Shown: positions 52,195-60,844 of the stretch, in pieces
How the letters are laid out: each line of letters starts with the position of its first letter
How positions within the stretch are numbered: the stretch's first letter is position 1
Assembly: GCA_900317835.1 (NCBI GenBank)
Contig: ONIL01000004.1
Coordinates: 1 to 64,000, forward strand
Source: an uncultured Prevotellaceae bacterium
GTDB taxonomy: Bacteria > Bacteroidota > Bacteroidia > Bacteroidales > Muribaculaceae
Direction of reading: 5' to 3'
Length of the DNA stretch: 64,000 bases
Made by a program: the position numbers and the translations under genes
The notes under the pieces: model-generated
Database searches by the model: none
What the model was told of the DNA's origin: nothing
Seen by the model: the letters and a program-made list of their open reading frames with translations, nothing else

Positions 52195-54054
52195 ATGAAA
52201 AGATTATTGCTTTTAATGGCGGTAGCGTTAGGAACGCTGGCAGGCCATTCAGCAGTCAAGGTTGACCGCATCGAACCCACCAACTGGTTTGTTGGCATGA
52301 AGGACTCCAGTGTACAACTCATGGTCTATGGTGCGGGTATCCGTGACGCCGAGGTTGACATCGACTATGCTGGAGTGACCGTTGACAGCCTGGTGCGCTT
52401 GGACTCGCCTAATTACCTGCTCATCTACCTTAATACCAGCGGGGCCCAACCCGGCACGATGGAAATTGTCTTCAAGCAAGGCCGTAGCAAGAAGAAAGTG
52501 CCATACCAATTGCTGGCTCGAGAGATGAGTGGTGACAAGCGCATGGGATTTACCAATGCTGATGTGCTTTACATGTTAATGCCCGACCGTTTTGCCGATG
52601 GCAACCCGGCCAACAACCAGATTGCAGGTATGCGCCCCTATAAGAATGACAGGACGCAACCCAGCCTGCGCCACGGTGGTGATATCGAGGGCATCCGCCA
52701 GCACCTGGACTACTTTACCCAGTTGGGCGTGACTGCCTTGTGGTTCACCCCCGTGCTTGAGAACAATTCCCCCGATGGCCATAACCATTCTACCTATCAC
52801 GGTTATGCCACGACAAACTACTACCAGGTGGATCCACGTTTCGGCACTAACGAGGAGTACCGCCGCTTGATTGACGAGGCCCATAAGCGAGGCCTCAAGG
52901 TGGTGATGGACATGATTTTCAACCACTGTGGTGATTGTCACCCTTGGCTCAATGATATGCCCAGCCACGACTGGTTCAATCAGCCTGACTACAAGAATAA
53001 CTACTTGCAAACAAGCTATAAACTCACTCCCGTGATGGACCCCTATGCCAGCGAGGTGGACCTCAAGGAGACCGTTGAGGGTTGGTTTGTGCGCTCTATG
53101 CCCGATCTCAATCACCACAATGTACATGTCATGAATTACTTGATCCAGAATAGTATCTGGTGGATTGAGACCGTGGGTATTGACGGCATCCGCATGGATA
53201 CCTATCCTTATGCCTATGCCGACGCAATGGCCCGATGGATGAAGCGTCTTGACATAGAGTATCCGAACTTCAACACCGTTGGCGAGACCTGGGTGGAGAA
53301 TCCCGCCTATACTGCCGCATGGCAGAAAGGCAACAAGATGGGCAAGCCCGAGAGCTTCCTCAAGACGGTGATGGACTTCTCTTTCTACGAGAAAATAGAT
53401 AGCGCGCGGCACGAGGAGACCGATGGCTGGTGGCGGGGTTATAACCGCGTGTATAACAGCCTGTGCTTCGACTACCTTTATCCTGATCCGTCAAGTGTGA
53501 TGGCCTTTATCGAGAACCATGACACCGACCGCTTCCTGCATAATGGACAGGATGTTGATGCCTTGAAGCAGGCTCTCGCCCTGTTGTTGACCATCAAGCG
53601 TATTCCGCAGCTCTATTATGGCACCGAGGTGCTCATGAACGGCACTAAACAGATTACTGACGGCAATGTGCGCAAGGATTTTCCTGGTGGTTTTCCTGGC
53701 GATGAACACAACGCCTTTACCGCCGAGGGCCGCACTGCAGCCCAGAATGACATGTTCAACTGGTTGAGTGCATTGCTGCACTGGCGCAAAGGCAATGAAT
53801 TGATTACCAAGGGCAAAATGACGCAATTTATCCCCTATGACGGCATTTATGTAGTTGCTCGCACTTTGAGAGGCCGCCATGCCGTGACCATTATTAACGG
53901 TACGACTAAGCCCAAGCAGATGAAACTTGATCGCTACAGTGAGGTGTTCGGTAATGCCACCATTGCCCGTGACGTTCCCACGGGCCGTACCATCAGTTTG
54001 GCTGAAGGTGAACTGTCGTTACCTGCTCGAGGTACATTTGTATTGGAATTTTAA
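52195..54054 (+). CDS. GH13 neopullulanase/cyclomaltodextrinase (SusA-like)
   Basis: A 619-aa amylase family enzyme, probably periplasmic. Signal peptide (1-20), N-terminal beta-sandwich (about 21-115), TIM barrel (about 120-535) and C-terminal domain (about 540-619). GH13 regions: MIFNHCGDCHPW (I), GIRMDTYPYA with nucleophile Asp (II), NTVGETWVE with acid/base Glu (III) and ENHDTDR with the third Asp (IV). MPDRFADGNPANNQ is typical of SusA/cyclomaltodextrinases. It likely cleaves maltooligosaccharides imported by the Sus system encoded at 60-64 kb. Confidence 0.93.
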   Translation: MKRLLLLMAVALGTLAGHSAVKVDRIEPTNWFVGMKDSSVQLMVYGAGIRDAEVDIDYAGVTVDSLVRLDSPNYLLIYLNTSGAQPGTMEIVFKQGRSKKKVPYQLLAREMSGDKRMGFTNADVLYMLMPDRFADGNPANNQIAGMRPYKNDRTQPSLRHGGDIEGIRQHLDYFTQLGVTALWFTPVLENNSPDGHNHSTYHGYATTNYYQVDPRFGTNEEYRRLIDEAHKRGLKVVMDMIFNHCGDCHPWLNDMPSHDWFNQPDYKNNYLQTSYKLTPVMDPYASEVDLKETVEGWFVRSMPDLNHHNVHVMNYLIQNSIWWIETVGIDGIRMDTYPYAYADAMARWMKRLDIEYPNFNTVGETWVENPAYTAAWQKGNKMGKPESFLKTVMDFSFYEKIDSARHEETDGWWRGYNRVYNSLCFDYLYPDPSSVMAFIENHDTDRFLHNGQDVDALKQALALLLTIKRIPQLYYGTEVLMNGTKQITDGNVRKDFPGGFPGDEHNAFTAEGRTAAQNDMFNWLSALLHWRKGNELITKGKMTQFIPYDGIYVVARTLRGRHAVTIINGTTKPKQMKLDRYSEVFGNATIARDVPTGRTISLAEGELSLPARGTFVLEF

Positions 54055-54073
54055 GATTTTTTGTTTATCTTTG
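54043..54073 (+). promoter_or_regulatory. Promoter of the methyltransferase gene
   Basis: TTG (54043-54045) inside the amylase gene end, 20-bp spacer and TATCTTTG (54066-54073). Confidence 0.55.
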
Positions 54074-54105
54074 TCGCCGAAATAGAATCGCCATAGCCAG
54101 TAGGT

Positions 54106-54744
54106 ATGAAAAAGCTAAACAGATATTATAATCGTGGTCGGCACCCCAGGAGTTTCTGGGGCAAGCGTGCGCTCAACAAAATGAATGGCAAGCAGCATGC
54201 GGAATTGCCTGAGTGGGTCTTCGCTGAATTCAAGCCAGGCCCCAAGGATCATGTGCTTGACATAGGCTGCGGCGGTGGTGCCAATATCGTTCGTCTGTTT
54301 ACCTTGGCTCCCGATTGTGCTGTCACTGGCTTGGATCTGTCATCGACGGCACTTGAGATGTCTAAAGACCTCAATTATAAGGCCATTAAGGATGGGCGAT
54401 GTGTGATTATTGGCGGCAGTGCGGCACAGATGCCCCTCGCCAGGGAGATTTTTGATTTGGCGATTGCCTTTGAGACGATTTATTACTGGCCATCACTCGC
54501 TATGGGCTTTTCCGAGGCACTGAGGGTGCTTAAACCCGGGGGGCGTTTTCTTATTGCCAACGAAATGGATGGTGAGGGCGAGGAATACCGCAAGATGGAA
54601 TATGATATCGGCGGCATCCGCATCTATACGATTAACGAGATTGAGCAAGAACTGGCCGAGGCTGGATTCATCAATATCGATGCCCGTCACGACGAGACGC
54701 GCCATTTCATTTGCGTCACAGCCCAGAAACCTTCAGCATCCTGA
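54106..54744 (+). CDS. Class I SAM-dependent methyltransferase
   Basis: A 212-aa methyltransferase with the SAM-binding loop VLDIGCGGGANIV (about 45-57), acidic strand end VTGLDLSSTALEMS and post-motif region LKPGGRFLIANEMDGEG, typical of UbiE/Methyltransf_11 proteins. The substrate is unknown. It sits between carbohydrate genes but has its own promoter and terminator, so a link to starch use is doubtful. Confidence 0.88.
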   Translation: MKKLNRYYNRGRHPRSFWGKRALNKMNGKQHAELPEWVFAEFKPGPKDHVLDIGCGGGANIVRLFTLAPDCAVTGLDLSSTALEMSKDLNYKAIKDGRCVIIGGSAAQMPLAREIFDLAIAFETIYYWPSLAMGFSEALRVLKPGGRFLIANEMDGEGEEYRKMEYDIGGIRIYTINEIEQELAEAGFINIDARHDETRHFICVTAQKPSAS

Positions 54745-54761
54745 GGCGTAATTAAGCAAAA

Positions 54762-54805
54762 AAAGCGTGACAACTGAGGATTCTATCCCTCGGTTGTCAC
54801 GCTTT
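54762..54805. terminator. Bidirectional hairpin after the methyltransferase gene
   Basis: An 18-bp stem with one G-T pair (54762-54779 with 54788-54805), A-run before and TTTCTT after. Shared with the convergent GH53 gene. Confidence 0.85.
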
Positions 54806-54828
54806 CTTATTGGTCTTGAATCAAAGCG

Positions 54829-56184
54829 CTATTGCACAAAGTACTTGAGCTCATAGAGAGCAGATGTGGCCTTGCCTGTGGCATGGTCCCACAGTCCAGC
54901 GTTGTACCAGGCGTCGTTAACATGCAGGATGCTCCACAGGCTACCGCCCAGACCATACTCATTGGCCTCGGGGAACCACCAGAACAATCCCTTGACTTGG
55001 CTGAACCCCTTAAGTGTGGTAATGAGGTCGGCAGTGAACTTGCGTTGTCCCTCATAGGTCAACGGCCAAGTAGATGTGCAATCGATGTCCCCAACAGAGT
55101 ACTTGTAGCTATAGCCAGTCTCGACAATCATGATTTTCTTGTTAGGGAAGGAATTCGTCACAATGTCCAGGGCAGTGCTCAATTGAGGCAGCAAGCCGTG
55201 ATAATAAGGATAATAACTCAAACCGATGATGTCGTAGTCAACACCGCGGTTCTTCATCTGATTGTAGAAGTTGACGAGCACGTTAACGCGGGGTACACGT
55301 TCGGTGTGCAGGATGATTTTGGCGTCAGGGCACTCCTCGCGGCAAGCCTTACCGGCGGCGATGAGCAAGTTGGCAAAACGAGTCCAGTTGGCGTCAGGAC
55401 TGTTGGTGAAGCACTGCTTGAGTTGTGACTGGGGAGTACCAGCGGGTCCCCACAGCATGCCGTAACTGATTTCGTTGCCCGTTTGGATATAGTCGGGCGT
55501 TGCACCAGCGGCTTTGAGCTCACGCAGGCAGTCGCGTGTGTATTCATAGATTTTGTCGGTCAACTCCTCATCATTGAGGTTGGCCCAATCGGCAGGAGTG
55601 GTCTGAGCCGAAGGATCGGCCCAAGTGTCACTGTAATGGAAATCGAGCATGAATCTCATGCCTGCTGCCTTGATGCGACGCCCCAGCACCTTGACTGTGT
55701 CAAGATTTTGGATGACACCCTGTCCCTTGTGCTCGGAAGAGGCATTTTCAGGGTTGACAAACAGACGCACACGCGCGGCGTTCCAACCTTGTTGCTTGAC
55801 CCATGTGATGACGTCGTTGATGCGCTGGTTGTTCACGTCACGGTAGTAGGCCGTGTTGACACCATAACTCAACGCCATCAGTTGATGAGCCTCATACTTG
55901 GTCAGCATTGAGATGTCGCCACCAACCACGGGCCGTTCATCAGGATCGCCAAGTATGATATAATCGATAATAACATTCACGTCGCTGATGTTGACCTCGC
56001 CGTCGCCGTTCGCGTCGGCATTCATGTCGGTGCCGCCGTTCAGGATGCAGTTGATCACGGTATTCACATCGCTGATGTTGACCTCGCCATCACCGTTCAC
56101 ATCGGCATGGGTCACTGCAAGCGCATTGACACTGGCAAGTGCCAGTGTCAATGCGGTGAAGATGTATCTGAGTGCCTTTGTCAT
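54829..56184 (-). CDS. GH53 endo-beta-1,4-galactanase with N-terminal dockerin-like domain
   Basis: A secreted 451-aa arabinogalactan endo-galactanase. Signal peptide (1-23), dockerin-like repeat pair (about 26-79; ADVNGDGEVNISDVNTVI and ADANGDGEVNISDVNVII) and GH53 barrel (about 95-450). The acid/base Glu is in QTGNEISYGMLWG and the nucleophile Glu in IVETGYSYKY. FMLDFHYSDTWADP is another family motif. It would cut pectic type I galactan. An N-terminal dockerin-like module is an unusual position. It is 14 bp after the GH13 gene and likely co-transcribed with it. Confidence 0.92.
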   Translation of the reverse strand: MTKALRYIFTALTLALASVNALAVTHADVNGDGEVNISDVNTVINCILNGGTDMNADANGDGEVNISDVNVIIDYIILGDPDERPVVGGDISMLTKYEAHQLMALSYGVNTAYYRDVNNQRINDVITWVKQQGWNAARVRLFVNPENASSEHKGQGVIQNLDTVKVLGRRIKAAGMRFMLDFHYSDTWADPSAQTTPADWANLNDEELTDKIYEYTRDCLRELKAAGATPDYIQTGNEISYGMLWGPAGTPQSQLKQCFTNSPDANWTRFANLLIAAGKACREECPDAKIILHTERVPRVNVLVNFYNQMKNRGVDYDIIGLSYYPYYHGLLPQLSTALDIVTNSFPNKKIMIVETGYSYKYSVGDIDCTSTWPLTYEGQRKFTADLITTLKGFSQVKGLFWWFPEANEYGLGGSLWSILHVNDAWYNAGLWDHATGKATSALYELKYFVQ

Positions 56185-56198
56185 GGCTTCCAGTACAA

Positions 56199-58265
56199 TT
56201 AATGACTCAGGATATAATTGATGATGCCGTTGAGATCGACGATATTGATTTCTCCATCTTTGTTGACGTCACCTTTAGGATTATCAGAACCTGAGAGAAT
56301 AATCTCGATGAGAGCGTTGACGTCAGCGATGTTGACTTCACCGTCTTCAACCAAGTCATATTGGAGGTAGGGGAGGTAGATGTCGGTAACGTCTTCCACT
56401 TCATACTTGCTGGTCTGGGTCATAACTTCAAAGAACGAGGTCTTGTTCACGCCTGGAACGTCAACAGTCTGATTATTGCCGGCTGTGCTGCCGCCCTGGT
56501 TGAACACGAAGTTCATGTAATAGTCTTTGCCCGTGATGGTGTAGGTGTAACAGTAGAACTTGCTACCTCCCACTATTTGCGTCTGGGCTTCGGTCATGGT
56601 TTGGCCAGGCCAGTTACCGTTGAATTGCCTGTCAAAGCTGTCCCAAGAGTAGAAGTTCACTGCGCTCCAGTTGTTGGGGGCTACTGTGGGATCCTTGAGG
56701 TAAACGGTAATGTCGTAGGGCTGGAACATGCTGGAGTCGATGATGTAGTTGCGCGTGATCACACCAGTCACGTTACCATTGATGAGGAGGCCGACCTTGA
56801 GGGTGCAATTCTGGTTCAGGGTAATATTGGCTCCGTTTGCAACCTTGGTGCCGTTGCTGGCACTAGGCTCGCTGCCGTTGGTGGTATAGACAAGCTGGGC
56901 ACCATCGGTCTGGCTCACTGCGGTGAGGGTCAAGTTAATCGCACTGCCATACTCGCCGCTGGGCTTGTTGACCCAAGCCGTCTCGGTGGTCTTGCTCAAT
57001 GCCAGGCGGTAGTTGGTACCGCTAGCCACTACAACAAATGTGGCGGGAATTGTGTAGGCTGTACTACCCATGGCGGCCAAGATAACACCTTTTTCGCCCA
57101 CAGTGCGCTGTGCATAGTAGTTGCTGGTGGCATCTTTGGCCATAGTGTAGGTCGCACTGGTGTTGGTAATGCCTGCCAGCTGTCGTGCGTAGATCATCTG
57201 CTTGATGCTTTCCTTGTATTGAATCCAGTGCTTGAGGAAAACACAAGGAGTTCCAGGCATCGAGAGCAGGTAAGCATTGGCGGCTTCAACGTTGGTACGG
57301 ATGGGATCCTGTTGTGCGGTAGAACTGCGATACTCTGTATCGTGGTTCTCAACGAAGGTTACCGAGTAACGGCGGTAGTTGGCCTCCATGTTGAGGCCCT
57401 TGTTGTTGGCTACACCCAGGTTGGTCCACTTGTTGTTGTTGACAGCGTCACGAATGACGTAGCGGAAGGGGAAGTCAAATGCGGCACTCTGCACGACGCC
57501 ATCAACCTTGGTGCCGTCAATCCAGTTCTTGACAGCCGTCTGGTTGCCGTCCCAATACTCGCCAACCGAGTATTGTGCCTCGACCGAAGCATTATACATG
57601 CCAGTGTATTGAGCGCCATAGCCCTTGGTCATGTCGTAGCGGAAACCTGCGTAGCCAAAGTCCTCAAGCAGCATCTTGATGTAGGCCTTGACGTTGTTCT
57701 GTACGTTCTCGCTCTTGTGGTCAAGATCGCGCATTCCGCCCCAATCCTCTCCGGTATCGTTGTTGTTGCTCAACGAATAGCCGTGTGAAGTTGCCCAATT
57801 GAGTGTCTCGCCGCCATCGTCGTTCTTGCAGATGTCGGTAGATTTCAACTTGTAAGTCACACCCTTGTAGGTCTCGGTGGGAAAGTCCACCCAGTTCGAG
57901 ACATTCTTGCGGTGGTTGATAACGACGTCGGCAATCGTGCCGATGCCTTTGCTCTTGAACGTGTTGATCATCGAGCGCAATTGGGTAGCGGTGCCGAAGG
58001 AACTATTGTAGTTGGTGAACCAGTACAGGTCATCATAGCCCATCGACGTGCCACCACCGCAGGAAGCGCTCTGCGGAATCCAAATAAGCTTGAAAAACTC
58101 AGCAAACTCGTCGGCTTGCGATTCAAGCTTTGTCCAGCGGGAGTCACTATAGGAATCCCAATAAAAACCCTGCAGCATCACGCCGTCATAGCGTGCGGGC
58201 CAGCCTTGAGCCAGCATCAGCAGTGGCAATAACGCAACAAGTGCGGTAGTGAGAATCTTCTTCAT
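56199..58265 (-). CDS. Secreted GH13 alpha-amylase with starch-binding and dockerin-like domains
   Basis: A 688-aa amylase. Signal peptide (1-19, no lipobox), catalytic barrel (about 22-400) with GFRYDMTKGYG (nucleophile Asp), VGEYWDG (acid/base Glu) and FVENHDTEYR (third Asp). A chitobiase/FN3-like region follows (about 430-510), then a starch-binding CBM26-like module (about 515-615; NWSAVNFYSWDSFDRQFNGN) and a C-terminal dockerin-like pair (about 632-688; DVNKDGEINIVDLNGII). In role it parallels SusG, but it carries a dockerin-like tail in place of a lipid anchor. Confidence 0.9.
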   Translation of the reverse strand: MKKILTTALVALLPLLMLAQGWPARYDGVMLQGFYWDSYSDSRWTKLESQADEFAEFFKLIWIPQSASCGGGTSMGYDDLYWFTNYNSSFGTATQLRSMINTFKSKGIGTIADVVINHRKNVSNWVDFPTETYKGVTYKLKSTDICKNDDGGETLNWATSHGYSLSNNNDTGEDWGGMRDLDHKSENVQNNVKAYIKMLLEDFGYAGFRYDMTKGYGAQYTGMYNASVEAQYSVGEYWDGNQTAVKNWIDGTKVDGVVQSAAFDFPFRYVIRDAVNNNKWTNLGVANNKGLNMEANYRRYSVTFVENHDTEYRSSTAQQDPIRTNVEAANAYLLSMPGTPCVFLKHWIQYKESIKQMIYARQLAGITNTSATYTMAKDATSNYYAQRTVGEKGVILAAMGSTAYTIPATFVVVASGTNYRLALSKTTETAWVNKPSGEYGSAINLTLTAVSQTDGAQLVYTTNGSEPSASNGTKVANGANITLNQNCTLKVGLLINGNVTGVITRNYIIDSSMFQPYDITVYLKDPTVAPNNWSAVNFYSWDSFDRQFNGNWPGQTMTEAQTQIVGGSKFYCYTYTITGKDYYMNFVFNQGGSTAGNNQTVDVPGVNKTSFFEVMTQTSKYEVEDVTDIYLPYLQYDLVEDGEVNIADVNALIEIILSGSDNPKGDVNKDGEINIVDLNGIINYILSH

Positions 58266-58299
58266 TGTCTTATCTAGTTTTATAAGGTTTTATTTTCCA

Positions 58300-58328
58300 C
58301 AAATTTACTAAATAATCGACAATTCCAA
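58300..58328 (-). promoter_or_regulatory. Promoter of the GH13-GH53 pair
   Basis: Minus-strand TTG (58328-58326), 18-bp spacer and TAAATTTG (58307-58300). Confidence 0.5.
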
Positions 58329-58432
58329 CCCCTTTGTAAAAAAATCGTCACAAAAAAAATGAATGCAATCGTTTGCAGCGCCCGATCAGGGCGACAATAT
58401 CTCGTGGAATTCACAATATTTTTAATGACTTT

Positions 58433-58463
58433 TTTGGATTTCATGGCTTTTTGTGTATTTTTG
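58433..58463 (+). promoter_or_regulatory. Promoter of the dockerin-like protein gene
   Basis: TTTG (58433-58436), 19-bp spacer and TATTTTTG (58456-58463). Confidence 0.55.
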
Positions 58464-58468
58464 CAATT

Positions 58469-58632
58469 AGAGTAGGGCACCGCGGTGTTGCGGCAGCGTT
58501 TTAATGGAAATTGAGTTGATCAGTGACTGTCGGTGCCTAATCCCCATGCCTCAATTGCCTATTTGATTAGAAAACCCCGCCTGTGCTGTTTCTTTAGGGG
58601 ATTGGAAAAGCTTTGGCAGCAAATACTTTAGA
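58469..58632 (+). other. Long structured leader before the dockerin-like gene
   Basis: About 165 nt. GGCACCG (58476-58482) can pair with CGGTGCC (58531-58537), and AATTGAG (58509-58515) with CTCAATT (58550-58556); the two pairings interleave, so they form either a pseudoknot or alternative folds. CCCC/GGGG pairing follows. A 20-codon ORF (58504-58566) overlaps them. Confidence 0.4.
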
Positions 58633-59340
58633 ATGATGAAAAATCTCTTGTTTACCTTCGCAGTGATGATGGCGACGTGCTTTTATCTGTCAGCCGATGG
58701 CGTGCTCACCAATGACGTGAATGGTTCAGGCATGATTCAAAGTCCAAGTTTATCGATTCCTCTTGGTCAGGAAGATTGGCCAATGGAGGGCTACTGGATG
58801 GTGCTGGTCGATAGATTTGGTCAGGAGAATTGGTATGAACTGGATGTGGATTATGGAGGAAATTATACTCTTGTAATGAATCTTCTTGTGGCCTCATGCG
58901 GTTCCAGGGCACATATTTATTATTGTTGTTATGGACAGAAGTATGGTGCTCCAGTCGAGGACGCCTCTCTCATTCATGGATATAACCTGAAGAATTTGCT
59001 GGTGCCCTATGATCCGTCAACCGACGATGAATTATATTTCTACACGACCGAAGCTGGATATTCTTATATGCTTACACTTGAAAAAATATATGATATTGAT
59101 ACATATGAAATTCTAGGCTATAATATTTTGTCTGTTCAAGGGAGTGCTGTGGGATTGCCTGCTATGAAGGGTGATGTTGACCTTGATTTCTCGACAGATA
59201 TTAACGATGTAACCCGTTTAATTGACCATCTGATGAACAATAGTGTTTGGATAGATAAGGGTAATGCCGATGTTGATGATGACGGTAAGGTGGAAATCTC
59301 GGATGTGACGGCACTCATTGACCTGATATTGGGCTGGTAA
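58633..59340 (+). CDS. Secreted protein with C-terminal dockerin-like domain
   Basis: A 235-aa protein. Signal peptide (about 1-21, ending LSA), a beta-rich domain of unknown family (about 25-170), and a dockerin-like pair (about 178-235) with GDVDLDFSTDINDVTRLI and ADVDDDGKVEISDVTALI. The first loop (DLDFSTD) is a degenerate calcium loop. It lies on the plus strand between the leftward GH13 and starch-binding genes and has its own promoter. Function unknown. Confidence 0.7.
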   Translation: MMKNLLFTFAVMMATCFYLSADGVLTNDVNGSGMIQSPSLSIPLGQEDWPMEGYWMVLVDRFGQENWYELDVDYGGNYTLVMNLLVASCGSRAHIYYCCYGQKYGAPVEDASLIHGYNLKNLLVPYDPSTDDELYFYTTEAGYSYMLTLEKIYDIDTYEILGYNILSVQGSAVGLPAMKGDVDLDFSTDINDVTRLIDHLMNNSVWIDKGNADVDDDGKVEISDVTALIDLILGW

Positions 59341-59366
59341 ACGACATGTCACATTATTATATAAAC

Positions 59367-59398
59367 TAGAGGCTGGGCCAATGCTGGTCCAGCCTCTA
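59367..59398. terminator. Bidirectional hairpin after the dockerin-like gene
   Basis: A 14-bp stem with one G-T pair (59367-59380 with 59385-59398), ATGC loop, between convergent genes. Confidence 0.8.
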
Positions 59399-59425
59399 AA
59401 AGTTGTCTCTCTTAAATTGGGGAGA

Positions 59426-60697
59426 TTACTTGATGACCTTAGCGGCGGTAGAAGTGCCGTCGGTGTAGGTGATGATAGCGATGGTCACGCCACTGGGAGT
59501 AGTGGTCTCCTGGCCCATCACGTTGAAGTAGCGAACGCTCGAAATGGTCTTGGTCGAGATCAACTCCTCAACACCCGAGTTGTTCTTCACTACCAGGGTC
59601 TTGTCGTCGAGATTCACGGTCAGGTCATAGGTGCCGGCGGGCAGCTTGAAGCTGTTAGCTGCACCCCAGTTACCCAAGCTCAGCTCGATACCGAACAGGT
59701 CCTCGGTCAAGGGATAACCATCCTCGAGGGCGCCAATGCGGTAAGCGGCAATGCTGCTCCAGTCGCTAGCATCGTTAGCCAGCTTGGAAGTAAATGAGAA
59801 GAAGCTGTAGCCAATGCCGTCGTTCTCGTCAATGTTCTCACCCTGGGTGGTGATAGTGGTGGTGAAAATGTTCTCGTCCTCGGTGTCCATAGCTACACCC
59901 ACATTGGGAGCCCAACTGTTGCCGTTCACTTCGCCCAATACAAACAGGTCGCCAGTGCGGGTCTCGATGGCCTCGCCCAAGGTAGCGTTGATACCAACCT
60001 CTTCATTCTCAGGATTGAAGGTGAACGTTACGGTGTAAACACCAGTCTGGTCGATGCCATAGTAGTAGTTCTCGGCAGGCCAAGCAAAACCCCAGTCGCG
60101 GTTACCCACAATCTTGAATTCGATGGCAGAGCCCTCAGCGAGCTCAACGCCGTACTTGGTGAGGGCGAAGGTGCCGTCATCCTGCTTGGTCATGTCGTTG
60201 CTGCTGTTGCTGGGATCCCACTCGGTGCCGAAGAGTGATGCGGGGGTACCGGCTACGGTGTAGAGCCTAATATCACCACCGCCATCGTCACCCTCAATCA
60301 TGAACTCCATGTTGTCCAGGTCGAAAGTGATAACGTAATCCGAGGCCTCAAATGTGGCACCAAACTGGTAGGCGCCAGAACCGTTGCCCTGCTTCTGGGT
60401 GGAGGTCCAATTACCAGCTGTTACAACTTGGTCACTACCGGTGCTAGGACCAAAACGGTACTGGCTGTTAAAGGTATCCCAGTCACCTGCGGTCTCGGTC
60501 AGACCGTCAGCAAATACAAACCAGATGGTGCCAGCGATTTGGCCCGTCCAGGTGTAGGTTCCGTCACCATTGTCGGTCATTTCCTCACCGACGTTAGTGT
60601 TCCAGTTGCCAAAGGGGTCGCTACCCACGATGTAGATGCTTGCCTGCATACCCAGTGCAAGCGCACTCATTGCAATAAGAGTAAAAATTTTCTTCAT
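59426..60697 (-). CDS. Starch-binding-like protein with T9SS sorting domain
   Basis: A 423-aa secreted protein. Signal peptide (1-19) and three beta modules of SusE/SusF-like type. The first (about 20-135, IYIVGSDPFGNWNTNVGEEM, GTIWFVFADGL) matches the N-terminus of the CotH protein at 39618. The second (about 142-240) has FKIVGNRDWGFAWPAENYYYG, the starch-site type motif of SusF-like proteins. The C-terminus (about 345-423), with VRYFNVMGQE, resembles a type A T9SS sorting domain and suggests export across the outer membrane. It lies downstream of susF after a composite hairpin. Confidence 0.8.
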   Translation of the reverse strand: MKKIFTLIAMSALALGMQASIYIVGSDPFGNWNTNVGEEMTDNGDGTYTWTGQIAGTIWFVFADGLTETAGDWDTFNSQYRFGPSTGSDQVVTAGNWTSTQKQGNGSGAYQFGATFEASDYVITFDLDNMEFMIEGDDGGGDIRLYTVAGTPASLFGTEWDPSNSSNDMTKQDDGTFALTKYGVELAEGSAIEFKIVGNRDWGFAWPAENYYYGIDQTGVYTVTFTFNPENEEVGINATLGEAIETRTGDLFVLGEVNGNSWAPNVGVAMDTEDENIFTTTITTQGENIDENDGIGYSFFSFTSKLANDASDWSSIAAYRIGALEDGYPLTEDLFGIELSLGNWGAANSFKLPAGTYDLTVNLDDKTLVVKNNSGVEELISTKTISSVRYFNVMGQETTTPSGVTIAIITYTDGTSTAAKVIK

Positions 60698-60750
60698 GAT
60701 TTACCTAAAATATTTAAAATTAATAAAATAAATTGATTGTCATGTTAATT

Positions 60751-60829
60751 GAAGCAAAACAACGGCTGCCCCATGTGCCCTGCCCGCAAAGGGGAGGGCA
60801 CACAGGTAGCGGTCGCAATATTTTGCTTC
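60751..60829. repeat. Three-tier hairpin between susF and the next gene
   Basis: Outer arms GAAGCAAAA/TTTTGCTTC (60751-60759, 60821-60829), middle GCTGCC/GGTAGC, and inner TGTGCCCT...AGGGCACA with CCC/GGG and one mismatch. In the minus-strand transcript it would form a stable structure that may cap or attenuate the operon. Confidence 0.75.
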
Positions 60830-60844
60830 GGGAGCATCATGTGA

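Noticed and set aside
56361-57788. A 475-codon plus-strand frame opposite the GH13 amylase
   Set aside because: GH13 catalytic motifs fix the minus strand as coding.
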